Shown piece by piece: positions 9,238 through 17,059 of a DNA stretch of 64,000 bases. Origin of the DNA: Rhizobium sp. ASV8 (GTDB lineage: Bacteria; Pseudomonadota; Alphaproteobacteria; Rhizobiales; Rhizobiaceae); assembly GCF_016429255.1 (NCBI RefSeq), contig NZ_JAELUG010000014.1, positions 1 to 64,000 on the forward strand, given 5' to 3'. Numbering within the stretch: the stretch's first letter is position 1; each line of letters begins with the position of its first letter. The translations under genes and the position numbers were made by a program. The notes beneath the pieces were generated by a model. It was given only the letters and a program-made list of their open reading frames with translations. It was not told the origin of the DNA and did not search any database.

Positions 9238-9978
9238 ATGTCCGAACCACAACGTCTCGACCAGCTTCTCGTCACCCTTTCGCTCTTCGCCAGCCGCTCC
9301 CGCGCGCGCGATGCCATTCAACGCGGCACCGTGACCGTCGACGGCAAGGTGGTGACCAAACCGGGTACGCTCTTTACCGCAGAAGCCGAGATCGGCATCG
9401 ACGATCCGGCTCAGGATTATGTCTCCCGCGCGGCGCTGAAGCTGGTAGCGGCCCTGGATCATTTCGGCCTCGATCCGCAGGGACAAAGCTGTCTCGACGT
9501 CGGCGCATCGACCGGCGGCTTCACCGAGGTTCTGCTGCAACGCGGCGCGGCCTATGTCACGTCGATCGATGTCGGCCACGGCCAGATGCACCCGCGCATA
9601 GCGGCCGATCCGCGCGTCACCAACATCGAAGGGTTGAACGCCCGCAACCTGACAGCCGAGGATATTGGCCGGCCCGTTTCGTTCGTCGTGTCCGACGTGT
9701 CGTTCATCTCGCTGAAACTGGCGCTTGCGCCGGCACTCGCTCTTGCCGAGCCGGGTGCGCGTGCAGCACTGCTGGTAAAGCCGCAATTCGAGGCGGGCCG
9801 GGATGCGATCGGCAAGGGTGGACTGCTGAAGGACCCCTCCTCCGCTCCATCAGTCGCCGCAGAACTCGAGCGCTGGTTCGTCGAGGATATGGGCTGGCAA
9901 AGTCTCGGCCTCATCGACTCGCCGATTGCAGGCGGCGACGGCAACCATGAATTTCTTCTCGCAGGGATCAAGCCATGA
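9238..9978 (+). CDS. tlyA: TlyA family rRNA 2'-O-methyltransferase / hemolysin-like
   Basis: 246 residues: an S4 RNA-binding domain (about 1-65, with QLLVTLSLFASRSRARDAIQRG) followed by an FtsJ-type Rossmann methyltransferase. The SAM-binding motif DVGASTGGFTEVLL and the later LLVKPQFEAGR with its catalytic-type lysine are visible. TlyA proteins methylate ribose in 16S and 23S rRNA; some are also called hemolysins. The stop overlaps the next start (ATGA), coupling it to a second RNA methyltransferase, which supports an rRNA-modification operon. Confidence 0.9.
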   Translation: MSEPQRLDQLLVTLSLFASRSRARDAIQRGTVTVDGKVVTKPGTLFTAEAEIGIDDPAQDYVSRAALKLVAALDHFGLDPQGQSCLDVGASTGGFTEVLLQRGAAYVTSIDVGHGQMHPRIAADPRVTNIEGLNARNLTAEDIGRPVSFVVSDVSFISLKLALAPALALAEPGARAALLVKPQFEAGRDAIGKGGLLKDPSSAPSVAAELERWFVEDMGWQSLGLIDSPIAGGDGNHEFLLAGIKP

Positions 9979-11225
9979 GCACTGAAAACGTCACCATCCA
10001 GAAGCTTGGCGGTCAGGGCGACGGCATCGCGCAGGGCGCCGATGGCCCGATCTATGTACCCTTCACACTGCCGGGCGAAAATGTCGCCATCGCACGGGTG
10101 AAAAGCCAAGGCACGTTGATGTCGATCACCACTGCCTCTCCGGATCGGCAGGAGCCGCACTGTCGCCACTTCGGGCCGGATGGCGTCAACGGCACGTGCG
10201 GCGGCTGCACCCTGCAGCACTATGCCGATGCGCCCTACCGCGCCTTCAAACGCCAGCTCGTCATCGATGCGCTGCGCTCCAAGGGTCTGGCGCCTGAGGT
10301 GGACGATATCGTTGCCGCTCATCCCGGTGAGCGCCGCAGGGTCGTCTTTGCCGCGCGCAAGACCGAAAAGAGCACACTGATCGGTTTCAATCAGGCCGAA
10401 AGCCACCATATCGTCGCAATCGAGGAATGTCCCATCGCGTCAGCGGGGATCATGGCACGGCTCGACGCGATCAGGGCAGTCGCAACCGCGATCGCTGCCA
10501 ATGCCGAGGCTTTCCGCATCTCCGTGCTGGAAACCCTGTCCGGCCTCGATCTGGCCGTTGACGGCATCAAGTCGCTTTCCGACAAGCAGCGCCGCAGCAC
10601 GGTTGAAACCGTGCTGGCGCTTCGCGGCATCGCCCGCGTCTCGCTGAACGGCGAAATCCTGGTGGAGCCGGCAAAGCCGATGATCGATTTCGGCGGCGTG
10701 CAGGTTGCGCCACCGCCGGGCGCCTTCACGCAGGCGACCAAGCAGGCCGAGGACGCCATGGCCGCACTAGTGGCCACCCATGTCGGCAAAGCCAAGCGTA
10801 TCGCCGATCTCTTCGCCGGCAGCGGCACCTTCTCGCTTCGCCTGGCGCGCATCGGGCGCGTGCATGCGGTGGAAAGCGAAGACAAGCCGCTTGCCGCGCT
10901 GGACCACGCCGCCCGTAATACACAGGGTCTGAAGCCCGTGACCGTCGAGCGCCGCGACCTGTTCCGCCGGCCTTTGATGGCCCAGGAGCTCAAGGTCTAT
11001 GATGCCGTGGTCTTCGATCCCCCGCGTGCGGGAGCCGAATTCCAGTGCAAGGAACTCGCCCGCTCGCAGGTCAAAAAAATCGTCGCCGTCTCCTGCAATC
11101 CGTTAACGTTCGCCCGCGATCTCGCGCTGCTGGTCGAAGGCGGTTACCGCATCACCAAGGTAACGCCGATCGACCAGTTCCTCTGGACCTCGCATGTCGA
11201 GGTGGTTGCAGTGCTGGAAAAGTAA
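9975..11225 (+). CDS. TrmA/RlmD-family RNA m5U methyltransferase
   Basis: 416-residue class I SAM-dependent RNA methyltransferase. There is an N-terminal TRAM-like region, then a cysteine cluster (C63, C75, C78) in which TCGGCTLQH resembles the iron-sulfur site of RlmD. Next come the SAM motif DLFAGSGTFSLRLA, FDPPRAGA and the catalytic-cysteine motif VSCNPLTFARDL. It is translationally coupled to tlyA. Whether it modifies 23S rRNA (RlmC/RlmD) or tRNA cannot be settled from the sequence. Confidence 0.88.
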   Translation: MSTENVTIQKLGGQGDGIAQGADGPIYVPFTLPGENVAIARVKSQGTLMSITTASPDRQEPHCRHFGPDGVNGTCGGCTLQHYADAPYRAFKRQLVIDALRSKGLAPEVDDIVAAHPGERRRVVFAARKTEKSTLIGFNQAESHHIVAIEECPIASAGIMARLDAIRAVATAIAANAEAFRISVLETLSGLDLAVDGIKSLSDKQRRSTVETVLALRGIARVSLNGEILVEPAKPMIDFGGVQVAPPPGAFTQATKQAEDAMAALVATHVGKAKRIADLFAGSGTFSLRLARIGRVHAVESEDKPLAALDHAARNTQGLKPVTVERRDLFRRPLMAQELKVYDAVVFDPPRAGAEFQCKELARSQVKKIVAVSCNPLTFARDLALLVEGGYRITKVTPIDQFLWTSHVEVVAVLEK

Positions 11226-11229
11226 GCCT

Positions 11230-11982
11230 TCACCGCTTCATGAAAGCTTCGAAGGCCGCCCGGGCCTCGGCGCTCTTCAGCTGAGCAGCGAAATGCCCGG
11301 CTTCCTGCTGGATGCGGTCAAGAACCGTGTCCGGTGGGCCGCGCATGAGGTCACGAGCGATCCGCAGTGCCTCCGGCGGTTTGGCGGCGAGCTTTGCTGC
11401 CAGCGATAGCGTTTCGGCCTCCACTGCTTCCGGCGCCGTTACATTCCAGATCAGGCCGGCCTCCTTGGCTTGCGCAGCGGAGAAGCCTTCACCAAGCGCA
11501 AGCAGCGCAAAGGCGCGCTGCTGACCCATGACACGCGGCGCAATCAGGCTCGAAGCTGCTTCGGGAACGAGCGCAAGGTCTACGAAGGGCGTCTTGAACA
11601 GGCTGCGGTCGGAAGCAACGGTCAGATCGCAATGGAGATGGATCGTCGTGCCGATGCCGATCGCCAGGCCATCGACGCCGGAGACGACCGGCTTTCGGGC
11701 GCTGGCCAGAGCGACCAGAAAATCCACGACTTCGCGGCCCATGCTGCCGCCCATGGCGAAGGCAAGGAAATCGGCCATGTCATTGCCTGCAGAGAAGCAG
11801 CCTTCCGTACCGAGGAAGACGTTGACACGGATATCCGACGCCTCATCCGCCGCCCTCAGCGCATCGGTCATAGCCTGATACATGGCCCGGGTGATGGCAT
11901 TCTTCTTTTCCGGCCGGTTGAACCGGATGATCTGGATATGTTGCGCCGTTTCGGAACGTTCGATCAGAATGTGGTCGGTCAT
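11230..11982 (-). CDS. Enoyl-CoA hydratase/isomerase family protein
   Basis: 250-residue crotonase-fold protein. The oxyanion-hole region GCFSAGNDMADF and the second acidic position in LVPEAASS are present. The position that holds the first catalytic glutamate of true hydratases (normally in GGGCE) reads GIGTT, so that residue is missing; this pattern is more like enoyl-CoA isomerases or other crotonases. It lies 9 bases downstream of an acyl-CoA dehydrogenase on the same strand, suggesting joint work in fatty-acid or amino-acid breakdown. Confidence 0.85.
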   Translation of the reverse strand: MTDHILIERSETAQHIQIIRFNRPEKKNAITRAMYQAMTDALRAADEASDIRVNVFLGTEGCFSAGNDMADFLAFAMGGSMGREVVDFLVALASARKPVVSGVDGLAIGIGTTIHLHCDLTVASDRSLFKTPFVDLALVPEAASSLIAPRVMGQQRAFALLALGEGFSAAQAKEAGLIWNVTAPEAVEAETLSLAAKLAAKPPEALRIARDLMRGPPDTVLDRIQQEAGHFAAQLKSAEARAAFEAFMKR

Positions 11983-11991
11983 GGCCTCTCC

Positions 11992-13770
11992 TCAGGCAAG
12001 AGCAATGCGGGCAGCTTCCAGGCTGGATGCGCCGGCCAAGACGCGATCGGCAAGCGCCGCCGTTTCAGCCAGCAGGTTCTCGGCGGCAAAACGGCAGAGT
12101 GCGATGCGTTTCGCCCCTTCACCATCCGCGACATCGGCAAGACCGCCCATGGCGAGATAGGAAGCTGTCAGCACCAGGCCGAATAGCCGCTGGTAAGGGG
12201 TGGCGCCGGCGAGAGCCTCCGCAACCGCGCCCTCGGCCTGCTTGGCTAGGAGCCATTCGCCCGTTTTTTCAAGATCGTCGATCGCGGCTGCCAATCGCGG
12301 CGCGGTCTCGCCGAGACCTTCGAGATTGGATCTGGCAACCGAACCGGCAATGTCGCGCAGCTCGCTGATGAAACCGCGCACGTGCTCGCCATTAGCAATC
12401 GTCAGCTTGCGGGTCACGAGGTCGATGGCCTGAATGCCGTTGGTACCTTCGTAGATCGGCGCGATGCGTGCGTCACGCAGCAGCCGTGCCGCACCGGTCT
12501 CTTCGATAAAGCCCATGCCGCCATGAACCTGGATGCCGAGCGAGGCGACATCGACGCCAGCGTCGGTGGAAAAAGACTTGGCGATGGGCGTCAGCAGTGC
12601 AGCCCGCTCCTGCCAGTGCTTTGCCTTCTGCGGATCACGATGCGACATGTCGATCGCCTCGGCGCAGGCATAGCAGATGGCGCGAGACCCTTGCGTCAGC
12701 GACTTCATCGTCAGCAGCATGCGCGCAACATCGGGATGCTCGATGATGGGGCTCATGCCTGCTGAAGTTGTGCCCGGCGCACGGCCCTGCGTGCGCTCCC
12801 TGGCATAGGCGATAGCCTTCTGGGTGGCCGCTTCCGCGATCGCCACACCCTGAATGCCGACAGCCAGGCGCGCGTTGTTCATCATCGTGAACATGCAGGC
12901 GAGGCCCTTGTTCTCATCGCCGACGAGCCAGCCCAAGGCGCCCTTCTCGCTGCCATACTTGCCGTCACCATAGATCATCGTACAGGTCGGAGAACCGTGG
13001 ATGCCGAGCTTGTGCTCAAGTGAATGGGCAAAGCAATCGTTCCGGGCGCCCAGCGAACCATCTTCGTTCACAAGGAACTTCGGCACCAGAAAGAGCGATA
13101 TGCCGCGCGTTCCGGCAGGGGCATCCGGCAACCGGGCGAGAACGAGATGGACGATATTGTCGGTCGCCTCGTGATCACCCCAGGTGATGAAGATCTTCTG
13201 GCCGAAGATGCGGTAGCTGCCGTCGTCGCGACGTTCGGCACGCGAGCGGAGGGCACCGACGTCGGAACCGGCATGCGGCTCCGTCAGGTTCATGGTTCCC
13301 GTCCATTCGCCTGATACGAGCTTTGCCAGATATGTCTTCTTGAGATCGTCGCTGCCGTGCGCCCGCAGCGCCTCGACCGCCCCCATGGTCAGCGTCGGCG
13401 CCAGGCCGAATGCCACCGAAGCGGAATTCCACATTTCCAGCGTTGCAATGTTCAGCATGTGCGGCAGGTCCTGCCCGCCGAATTCCTCCGGCGCGGTCAA
13501 CCCGTTCCAGCCGCCCGATATCCAGTCGCGATAGAGTTTCTCCCAGCCGTCGGGAAGAACCACCTTGCCATCGACCAGCCTTGCGCCTTGCCGGTCGCCG
13601 TTTTCGGCCAGCGGCTCCATTTCCTCACCGGCAAAGCGCCCGGCTTCCGCTAGAATGGCGTCGACGACATCGGTGCTGAGATCACCGAGGATCCCCTGCT
13701 CCATCGCACGTCCCATGCCTGTGACGTGGTTCAGCGTGAATGCGATTTCCTCGACGGGCGCCTTGTACAT
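11992..13770 (-). CDS. Acyl-CoA dehydrogenase (long FadE/DmdC-like type)
   Basis: 592 residues, in the group of long acyl-CoA dehydrogenases with an extra C-terminal domain. FAD-dependent oxidation of an acyl-CoA is expected. MNLTEPHAGSD, the flavin-region block GQKIFITWGDHE and the catalytic-glutamate motif YEGTNGIQ are visible. The start at 13770 (MYKAPVEE) follows the strong ribosome site GGAGGAGA; an upstream extension to 13857 has none. The substrate is unknown; the family includes 3-methylmercaptopropionyl-CoA dehydrogenases (DmdC). Confidence 0.9.
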   Translation of the reverse strand: MYKAPVEEIAFTLNHVTGMGRAMEQGILGDLSTDVVDAILAEAGRFAGEEMEPLAENGDRQGARLVDGKVVLPDGWEKLYRDWISGGWNGLTAPEEFGGQDLPHMLNIATLEMWNSASVAFGLAPTLTMGAVEALRAHGSDDLKKTYLAKLVSGEWTGTMNLTEPHAGSDVGALRSRAERRDDGSYRIFGQKIFITWGDHEATDNIVHLVLARLPDAPAGTRGISLFLVPKFLVNEDGSLGARNDCFAHSLEHKLGIHGSPTCTMIYGDGKYGSEKGALGWLVGDENKGLACMFTMMNNARLAVGIQGVAIAEAATQKAIAYARERTQGRAPGTTSAGMSPIIEHPDVARMLLTMKSLTQGSRAICYACAEAIDMSHRDPQKAKHWQERAALLTPIAKSFSTDAGVDVASLGIQVHGGMGFIEETGAARLLRDARIAPIYEGTNGIQAIDLVTRKLTIANGEHVRGFISELRDIAGSVARSNLEGLGETAPRLAAAIDDLEKTGEWLLAKQAEGAVAEALAGATPYQRLFGLVLTASYLAMGGLADVADGEGAKRIALCRFAAENLLAETAALADRVLAGASSLEAARIALA

Positions 13771-13811
13771 GCTGTCTCCTCCGCATGAGAACAATTCCAG
13801 CAATCTTGCGT

Positions 13812-13876
13812 CCGGAATTGCGTGAAAACAAACAGATAGAGCATTTCCGTGACTCAATTTGAAAGCGGAAACGCTC
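13812..13876. repeat. Degenerate mosaic repeat (type B-like, inverted)
   Basis: The stretch TCCGGAATTGCGTGAAAACA resembles the inverse complement of the type B repeat. It is followed by the inverted repeat GAGCATTTCCG (13839-13849) / CGGAAACGCTC (13866-13876), which differs at one position. It lies in the leader of the acyl-CoA dehydrogenase gene. Confidence 0.5.
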
Positions 13877-13882
13877 GATACT

Positions 13883-13913
13883 GCCTTCGGCCTGCCTCAC
13901 TCGGGCCGAAGGC
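13883..13913. promoter_or_regulatory. Perfect 10-bp inverted repeat upstream of acyl-CoA dehydrogenase gene
   Basis: GCCTTCGGCC (13883-13892) and GGCCGAAGGC (13904-13913) with an 11-base loop. On the minus strand it would sit in the 5' leader or promoter of the acyl-CoA dehydrogenase gene. It could be an operator or a leader hairpin; no T run follows on either strand. Confidence 0.45.
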
Positions 13914-13931
13914 GATGGCCAATACAGCTAG

Positions 13932-13954
13932 TTGATTTTTACGTAAACGTCAAT
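13932..13954 (-). promoter_or_regulatory. Putative operator, TTGACGTTTACGTAAA-like
   Basis: Read on the minus strand, TTGACG is followed by TTTACGTAAA and ATCAA, a near-palindrome that overlaps a consensus-like -35 hexamer. Overlap of a palindrome with the -35/-10 spacer is usual for MerR-family activators. From memory, MerR-family LiuR boxes of acyl-CoA catabolism genes are similar. Its place upstream of an acyl-CoA dehydrogenase/crotonase pair fits; the regulator is not in the window. Confidence 0.4.
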
Positions 13955-14155
13955 TTTTCGAAGCAGCAATCGTGACGATTTCCGCTAGGCCGCAAACACG
14001 ATCTCGCAGCCGGTTCAAAACTGGTCTTTATCGCAAAGCTGCCGCCAGTCGCCGCAGCCGCGCCAGCAATTATTCCGGCTAATGATACTCTTGTATAAAC
14101 AATCGTCATGAACAAAGACTAAGGCAACTGTTCAGACAATGCGAACGATCCGGCC

Positions 14156-15157
14156 ATGAACACGATCATCTCCGCCAATAAGATACCGGGCTTCGTCTGG
14201 GCCTATCGTCTGCGACCGGGTTCGGAGAAGCCGGAGCGGTTGGCCGACGATACCGATCGTACGGCGCTCTTTACCGGAGAAGGCTTCCTCTGGCTGCATC
14301 TCAGTCTCGTCGATGCCCGCGTCCCGGCCTTCCTCGCGGACGCGCCAGGCCTCAACGACGCCGCACGCATCGCGCTGACGACACATGAAACGCATGCCGC
14401 CGTCACTGTCGATGAACAGATGCTTTTCGGCACACTGGTCGATTTCCAGCGTGATTTCACCCACAACACCCACGATATCGGCTGGCTGCATTTCGCGCTG
14501 ACGGATCGCATGCTCATCACCAGCCGGCTGCAGCCGCTGCGCAGCCTGGATCGGGCCCGTACGCTGATCGAAAAGAACCCGGGGCGCTTTTCCAGCCCGG
14601 TGGATGTTTTCGAGGCGCTGGTGGTGGAATTCCAGCGCGCCCTGATCTCCGTCGTCATCGAAATCGGCGAGGAACTGAACGCCATCGAAGATTTCGTGCA
14701 CGGCAATACGTCGCATGACGAGCGCGCACGGCTTCCGCCCATTCGCCGGACGATCGTGCGGCTGCACAGGCATCTGCGAACGGTGCTTTCCCTGATGCGT
14801 CACGCCGCCGCCTCGGATGACGAGGAAATGCCGCTCGGTTTCGACGATGTGGCGGGGCGCTTGACGGGCCGGCTCGAGGCGGTCGAGCATGACATTTATG
14901 CGCTGCAGGAACGCGCCAGGCTATTGCACGAAGAAATCGGCTCGAAGCTCTCGGCCGAGATCAATCGCCACCTCTACATCCTGTCGATCATGACGGCGTT
15001 TTTGCTGCCACCCACGCTGGTAACCGGCTTTTTCGGCATGAACACATCGGGCCTGCCGCTCGCCGGCGGCTCCACCGGTACCGGATATGCGGTCGGCTTC
15101 ATCATCGCGTCCATATTGCTGGCTTGGTGGCTGCTGAAGCGCGTCGACATTCTCTGA
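14156..15157 (+). CDS. CorA/ZntB-type divalent cation transporter
   Basis: 333 residues with a large cytoplasmic N-terminal domain, a long helix (about 200-265) and two C-terminal membrane segments. The first ends in the family signature GMN (FFGMNTSGLP), and the second is IIASILLAWWLL. The N-terminal domain resembles ZntB zinc transporters more than classical CorA, so Zn or Mg transport through a pentamer is expected. The gene is monocistronic, with a hairpin terminator just downstream. Confidence 0.88.
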   Translation: MNTIISANKIPGFVWAYRLRPGSEKPERLADDTDRTALFTGEGFLWLHLSLVDARVPAFLADAPGLNDAARIALTTHETHAAVTVDEQMLFGTLVDFQRDFTHNTHDIGWLHFALTDRMLITSRLQPLRSLDRARTLIEKNPGRFSSPVDVFEALVVEFQRALISVVIEIGEELNAIEDFVHGNTSHDERARLPPIRRTIVRLHRHLRTVLSLMRHAAASDDEEMPLGFDDVAGRLTGRLEAVEHDIYALQERARLLHEEIGSKLSAEINRHLYILSIMTAFLLPPTLVTGFFGMNTSGLPLAGGSTGTGYAVGFIIASILLAWWLLKRVDIL

Positions 15158-15170
15158 GGTTGAGACATGC

Positions 15171-15208
15171 AAAAGCCGCCCGGTGGGAACCGGACGGCTT
15201 GTGTCTGT
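15171..15208 (+). terminator. Putative terminator after the CorA-type gene
   Basis: Stem GCCGCCCGGT (15175-15184) against ACCGGACGGC (15189-15198) with one mismatch and a short loop, flanked by AAAA upstream and a weak TTGTGTCT tract downstream. It lies 13 bases after the stop codon of the CorA-type gene. Confidence 0.6.
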
Positions 15209-15229
15209 AACTCTCAATTCTATTGCCTT

Positions 15230-15272
15230 GCGCCATTCCAGACGGAAAGCCGTTAAATGGTTTTCCCGGAAC
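15230..15272. repeat. Degenerate mosaic repeat, type B
   Basis: CGCCATTCCAGACGGAAAGC followed by TTTTCCCGGAA matches the core of the type B repeat at 6664-6726 with several changes. It lies between the convergent CorA-type and BA14K genes. Confidence 0.5.
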
Positions 15273-15287
15273 TACGTTAGCTGCCGC

Positions 15288-15749
15288 TTAGTAATACGGC
15301 GAGTAGCACTGGCGGCGCGGGCCATAATTCGGCTGGAACGTATTGTCGTAGGCGCGATAAGAGCGGTAGCGTCCTTCGCACCAGTCAACGTGCCGAGGGT
15401 TTATGCCAACGGAAGGAGCCGGAGCCGGCGCATAATAACGCGGCTGGCTGGCGATTGCGCCACCGATCAAAGCGCCGGCGCCGAAGGCGGCGAGCGGGAA
15501 CCAGTAGCCGTCATGATAGCGATAACCGTGACGATAACCCGAGTAGCCGCGATAGCCGCCATACCAACCACGACGATAGTAGCCGCCGCGATAGTCGCGC
15601 CATTGCACCTGCTCGACATTGCCGACTGACTTGTCGGCCTGCACGACCGGTGCGGTGGGCATCTGGATGGCGAAAGACGGTGTGAAGCTCGTCAAGGTGA
15701 CCGCGGCCGTCACGGCTATGGTCGCAATTTTCGCACGGAAACCAAGCAT
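15288..15749 (-). CDS. BA14K family secreted protein
   Basis: 153 residues with an N-terminal signal peptide (cleavage after SFA), a Tyr/Gly/Arg-rich middle (repeated YRGY, YRHGY), a hydrophobic glycine-rich stretch ([12 protein letters not shown]) and the C-terminal BA14K signature WCEGRYRSY ending in CYSPYY. The family is named for a Brucella immunoreactive 14-kDa protein with lectin-like properties and is widespread in Rhizobiales. The start is chosen for GGAG seven bases before the ATG at 15749. Confidence 0.85.
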   Translation of the reverse strand: MLGFRAKIATIAVTAAVTLTSFTPSFAIQMPTAPVVQADKSVGNVEQVQWRDYRGGYYRRGWYGGYRGYSGYRHGYRYHDGYWFPLAAFGAGALIGGAIASQPRYYAPAPAPSVGINPRHVDWCEGRYRSYRAYDNTFQPNYGPRRQCYSPYY

Positions 15750-15956
15750 TTTTATCTCCATTCCCTGGTTCGACTTGTGCTCAAGCCTATAGGTTTCATG
15801 TCGGGAATGCTTCCCGAGCAAGGTTTCGCTGCCTGTTTCGTCGTATATTCGAATAGACGACAAGAAACGCGGCAGCACACTGTTTGGTTCCTTAAATCCC
15901 TACCAACTTAAGGAGTTATGCGAGGGCTCCACACCGAGTTTATAGTGTTTGCATTC

Positions 15957-15971
15957 TTAACCCAAGATTAA
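15957..15971 (+). promoter_or_regulatory. CtrA-type box TTAA-N7-TTAA
   Basis: TTAACCCAAGATTAACC is an exact match to the full CtrA consensus TTAA-N7-TTAA(C). It ends 23 bases before the start codon of the GH25 gene, so it likely overlaps the promoter or lies just downstream of it. CtrA is the master cell-cycle regulator of alphaproteobacteria. Confidence 0.6.
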
Positions 15972-15994
15972 CCAGCAATCCTTACTATTATTTC

Positions 15995-17002
15995 ATGAAA
16001 GGATCCTGGCAGAGCCACGCCCTGATTTGCACCTTCCTTACGGTTCTGAGCTTCATGGGCCCGGCCACCAAACCTTCGGCTGGTGAAAATCAACCTTGGA
16101 CAGACACGAAAAACGCCCTCATCGTCGATGCTTACGAGCTGAATACGATCGATTGGAGTGCGTTTCTGCAGGACAAGCGCATCGCCGCCTTCATTTCGAA
16201 AGCCTCGGACGGCCTGCCGGCAACCTACAATTGCGCCACCAAACCCGCGGGCGACACACCCGCGCATTGCAAGACGATATGGCGCAAATACGCCATCAGC
16301 CGCGAACTCTATCAGACCCGTCGCATGTTGGCGAAGACGAATGGCCTATTATGGGGCGCTTATCATTTGGGACGGCCGGGCAATCCCATCGATCAGGCCA
16401 ATCATTTTCTCGATTATGCCGATCCGCAGCCGGATGAGCTGATGGTGCTCGACATAGACGGGATGGACCCTGCCCAGTTCATGTCGCTGGACGATGCCCA
16501 GATCTTCGTCGCGCATATCAAGGTCAGAACCGGGCGCTATCCGATCCTATACACCAACCACAATACGGCGCAGTATGTTGCCGATCACCGCGATCTCTAT
16601 CCGCTGCTGTCGCGGCTGCCGCTCTGGTATGCCCGCTACAAGCCGGACGTGAAGGGCACCTTCCCGCTCGGCAACTGGGACAGCTATGCCATCTGGCAAT
16701 TCGTCTCGTCGGAAAACTGCTCCGACAAGAGTTGCCCCTACCGCGTTCCGGGCACCCTGACCGATATCGACGTCAATGTCGTGCCGATGACCAAGGTGCA
16801 GCTCGCCGCGATCTGGCCGCAGGGCGATCTCGTGCCGGCCAAGCCGCTTCCCGCCCCCGACCTGACGATTGCTCAGGATGCGACCTGCAGCGGGCCGCGG
16901 CAAACGCTGGTCTCGCTGCTGCTCGACCCGGTGGTCACGGCTTCGATCCCGCGATCCAAGCCGGTCGCTGAGATCAACGAATTTAACTATCAGGATTTCT
17001 AG
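15995..17002 (+). CDS. GH25-family muramidase, exported
   Basis: 335 residues with an N-terminal signal sequence (to about residue 30) and a glycoside hydrolase 25 domain (about 40-255) that would cleave the glycan strand of peptidoglycan. The first catalytic-type aspartate lies in VDAYELNTIDW and the strand motif in ILYTNHNTA. The normally conserved DxE pair reads LDID, so the expected catalytic glutamate is an aspartate. A C-terminal tail of about 80 residues has no recognised domain. A CtrA-type box lies just upstream. The stop codon overlaps a palindromic repeat. Confidence 0.85.
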   Translation: MKGSWQSHALICTFLTVLSFMGPATKPSAGENQPWTDTKNALIVDAYELNTIDWSAFLQDKRIAAFISKASDGLPATYNCATKPAGDTPAHCKTIWRKYAISRELYQTRRMLAKTNGLLWGAYHLGRPGNPIDQANHFLDYADPQPDELMVLDIDGMDPAQFMSLDDAQIFVAHIKVRTGRYPILYTNHNTAQYVADHRDLYPLLSRLPLWYARYKPDVKGTFPLGNWDSYAIWQFVSSENCSDKSCPYRVPGTLTDIDVNVVPMTKVQLAAIWPQGDLVPAKPLPAPDLTIAQDATCSGPRQTLVSLLLDPVVTASIPRSKPVAEINEFNYQDF

Positions 17003-17039
17003 AGCGCCGTGTTTCCTTACGGAAGCACAAAGGTCGCTC
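17002..17039. repeat. Short palindromic element between convergent genes
   Basis: Outer arms GAGCG (17002-17006) and CGCTC (17035-17039), inner arms GTGTTTCC and GGAAGCAC with one mismatch around TTAC. It begins in the stop codon of the GH25 gene and probably serves as a bidirectional terminator. The shape is like other rhizobial intergenic palindromes. Confidence 0.6.
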
Positions 17040-17059
17040 CATCTATTTGAATCGGCGCA

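Larger units (their letters stand above)
13771..14155. other. Divergent intergenic region with palindromes
   Basis: 385 bases between the acyl-CoA dehydrogenase gene (minus) and the CorA-type gene (plus). It holds a degenerate mosaic repeat, a perfect inverted repeat and a TTTACGTAAA-centred motif, each listed separately, plus the promoters of both genes. No RNA gene or coding frame was recognised. Confidence 0.6.
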
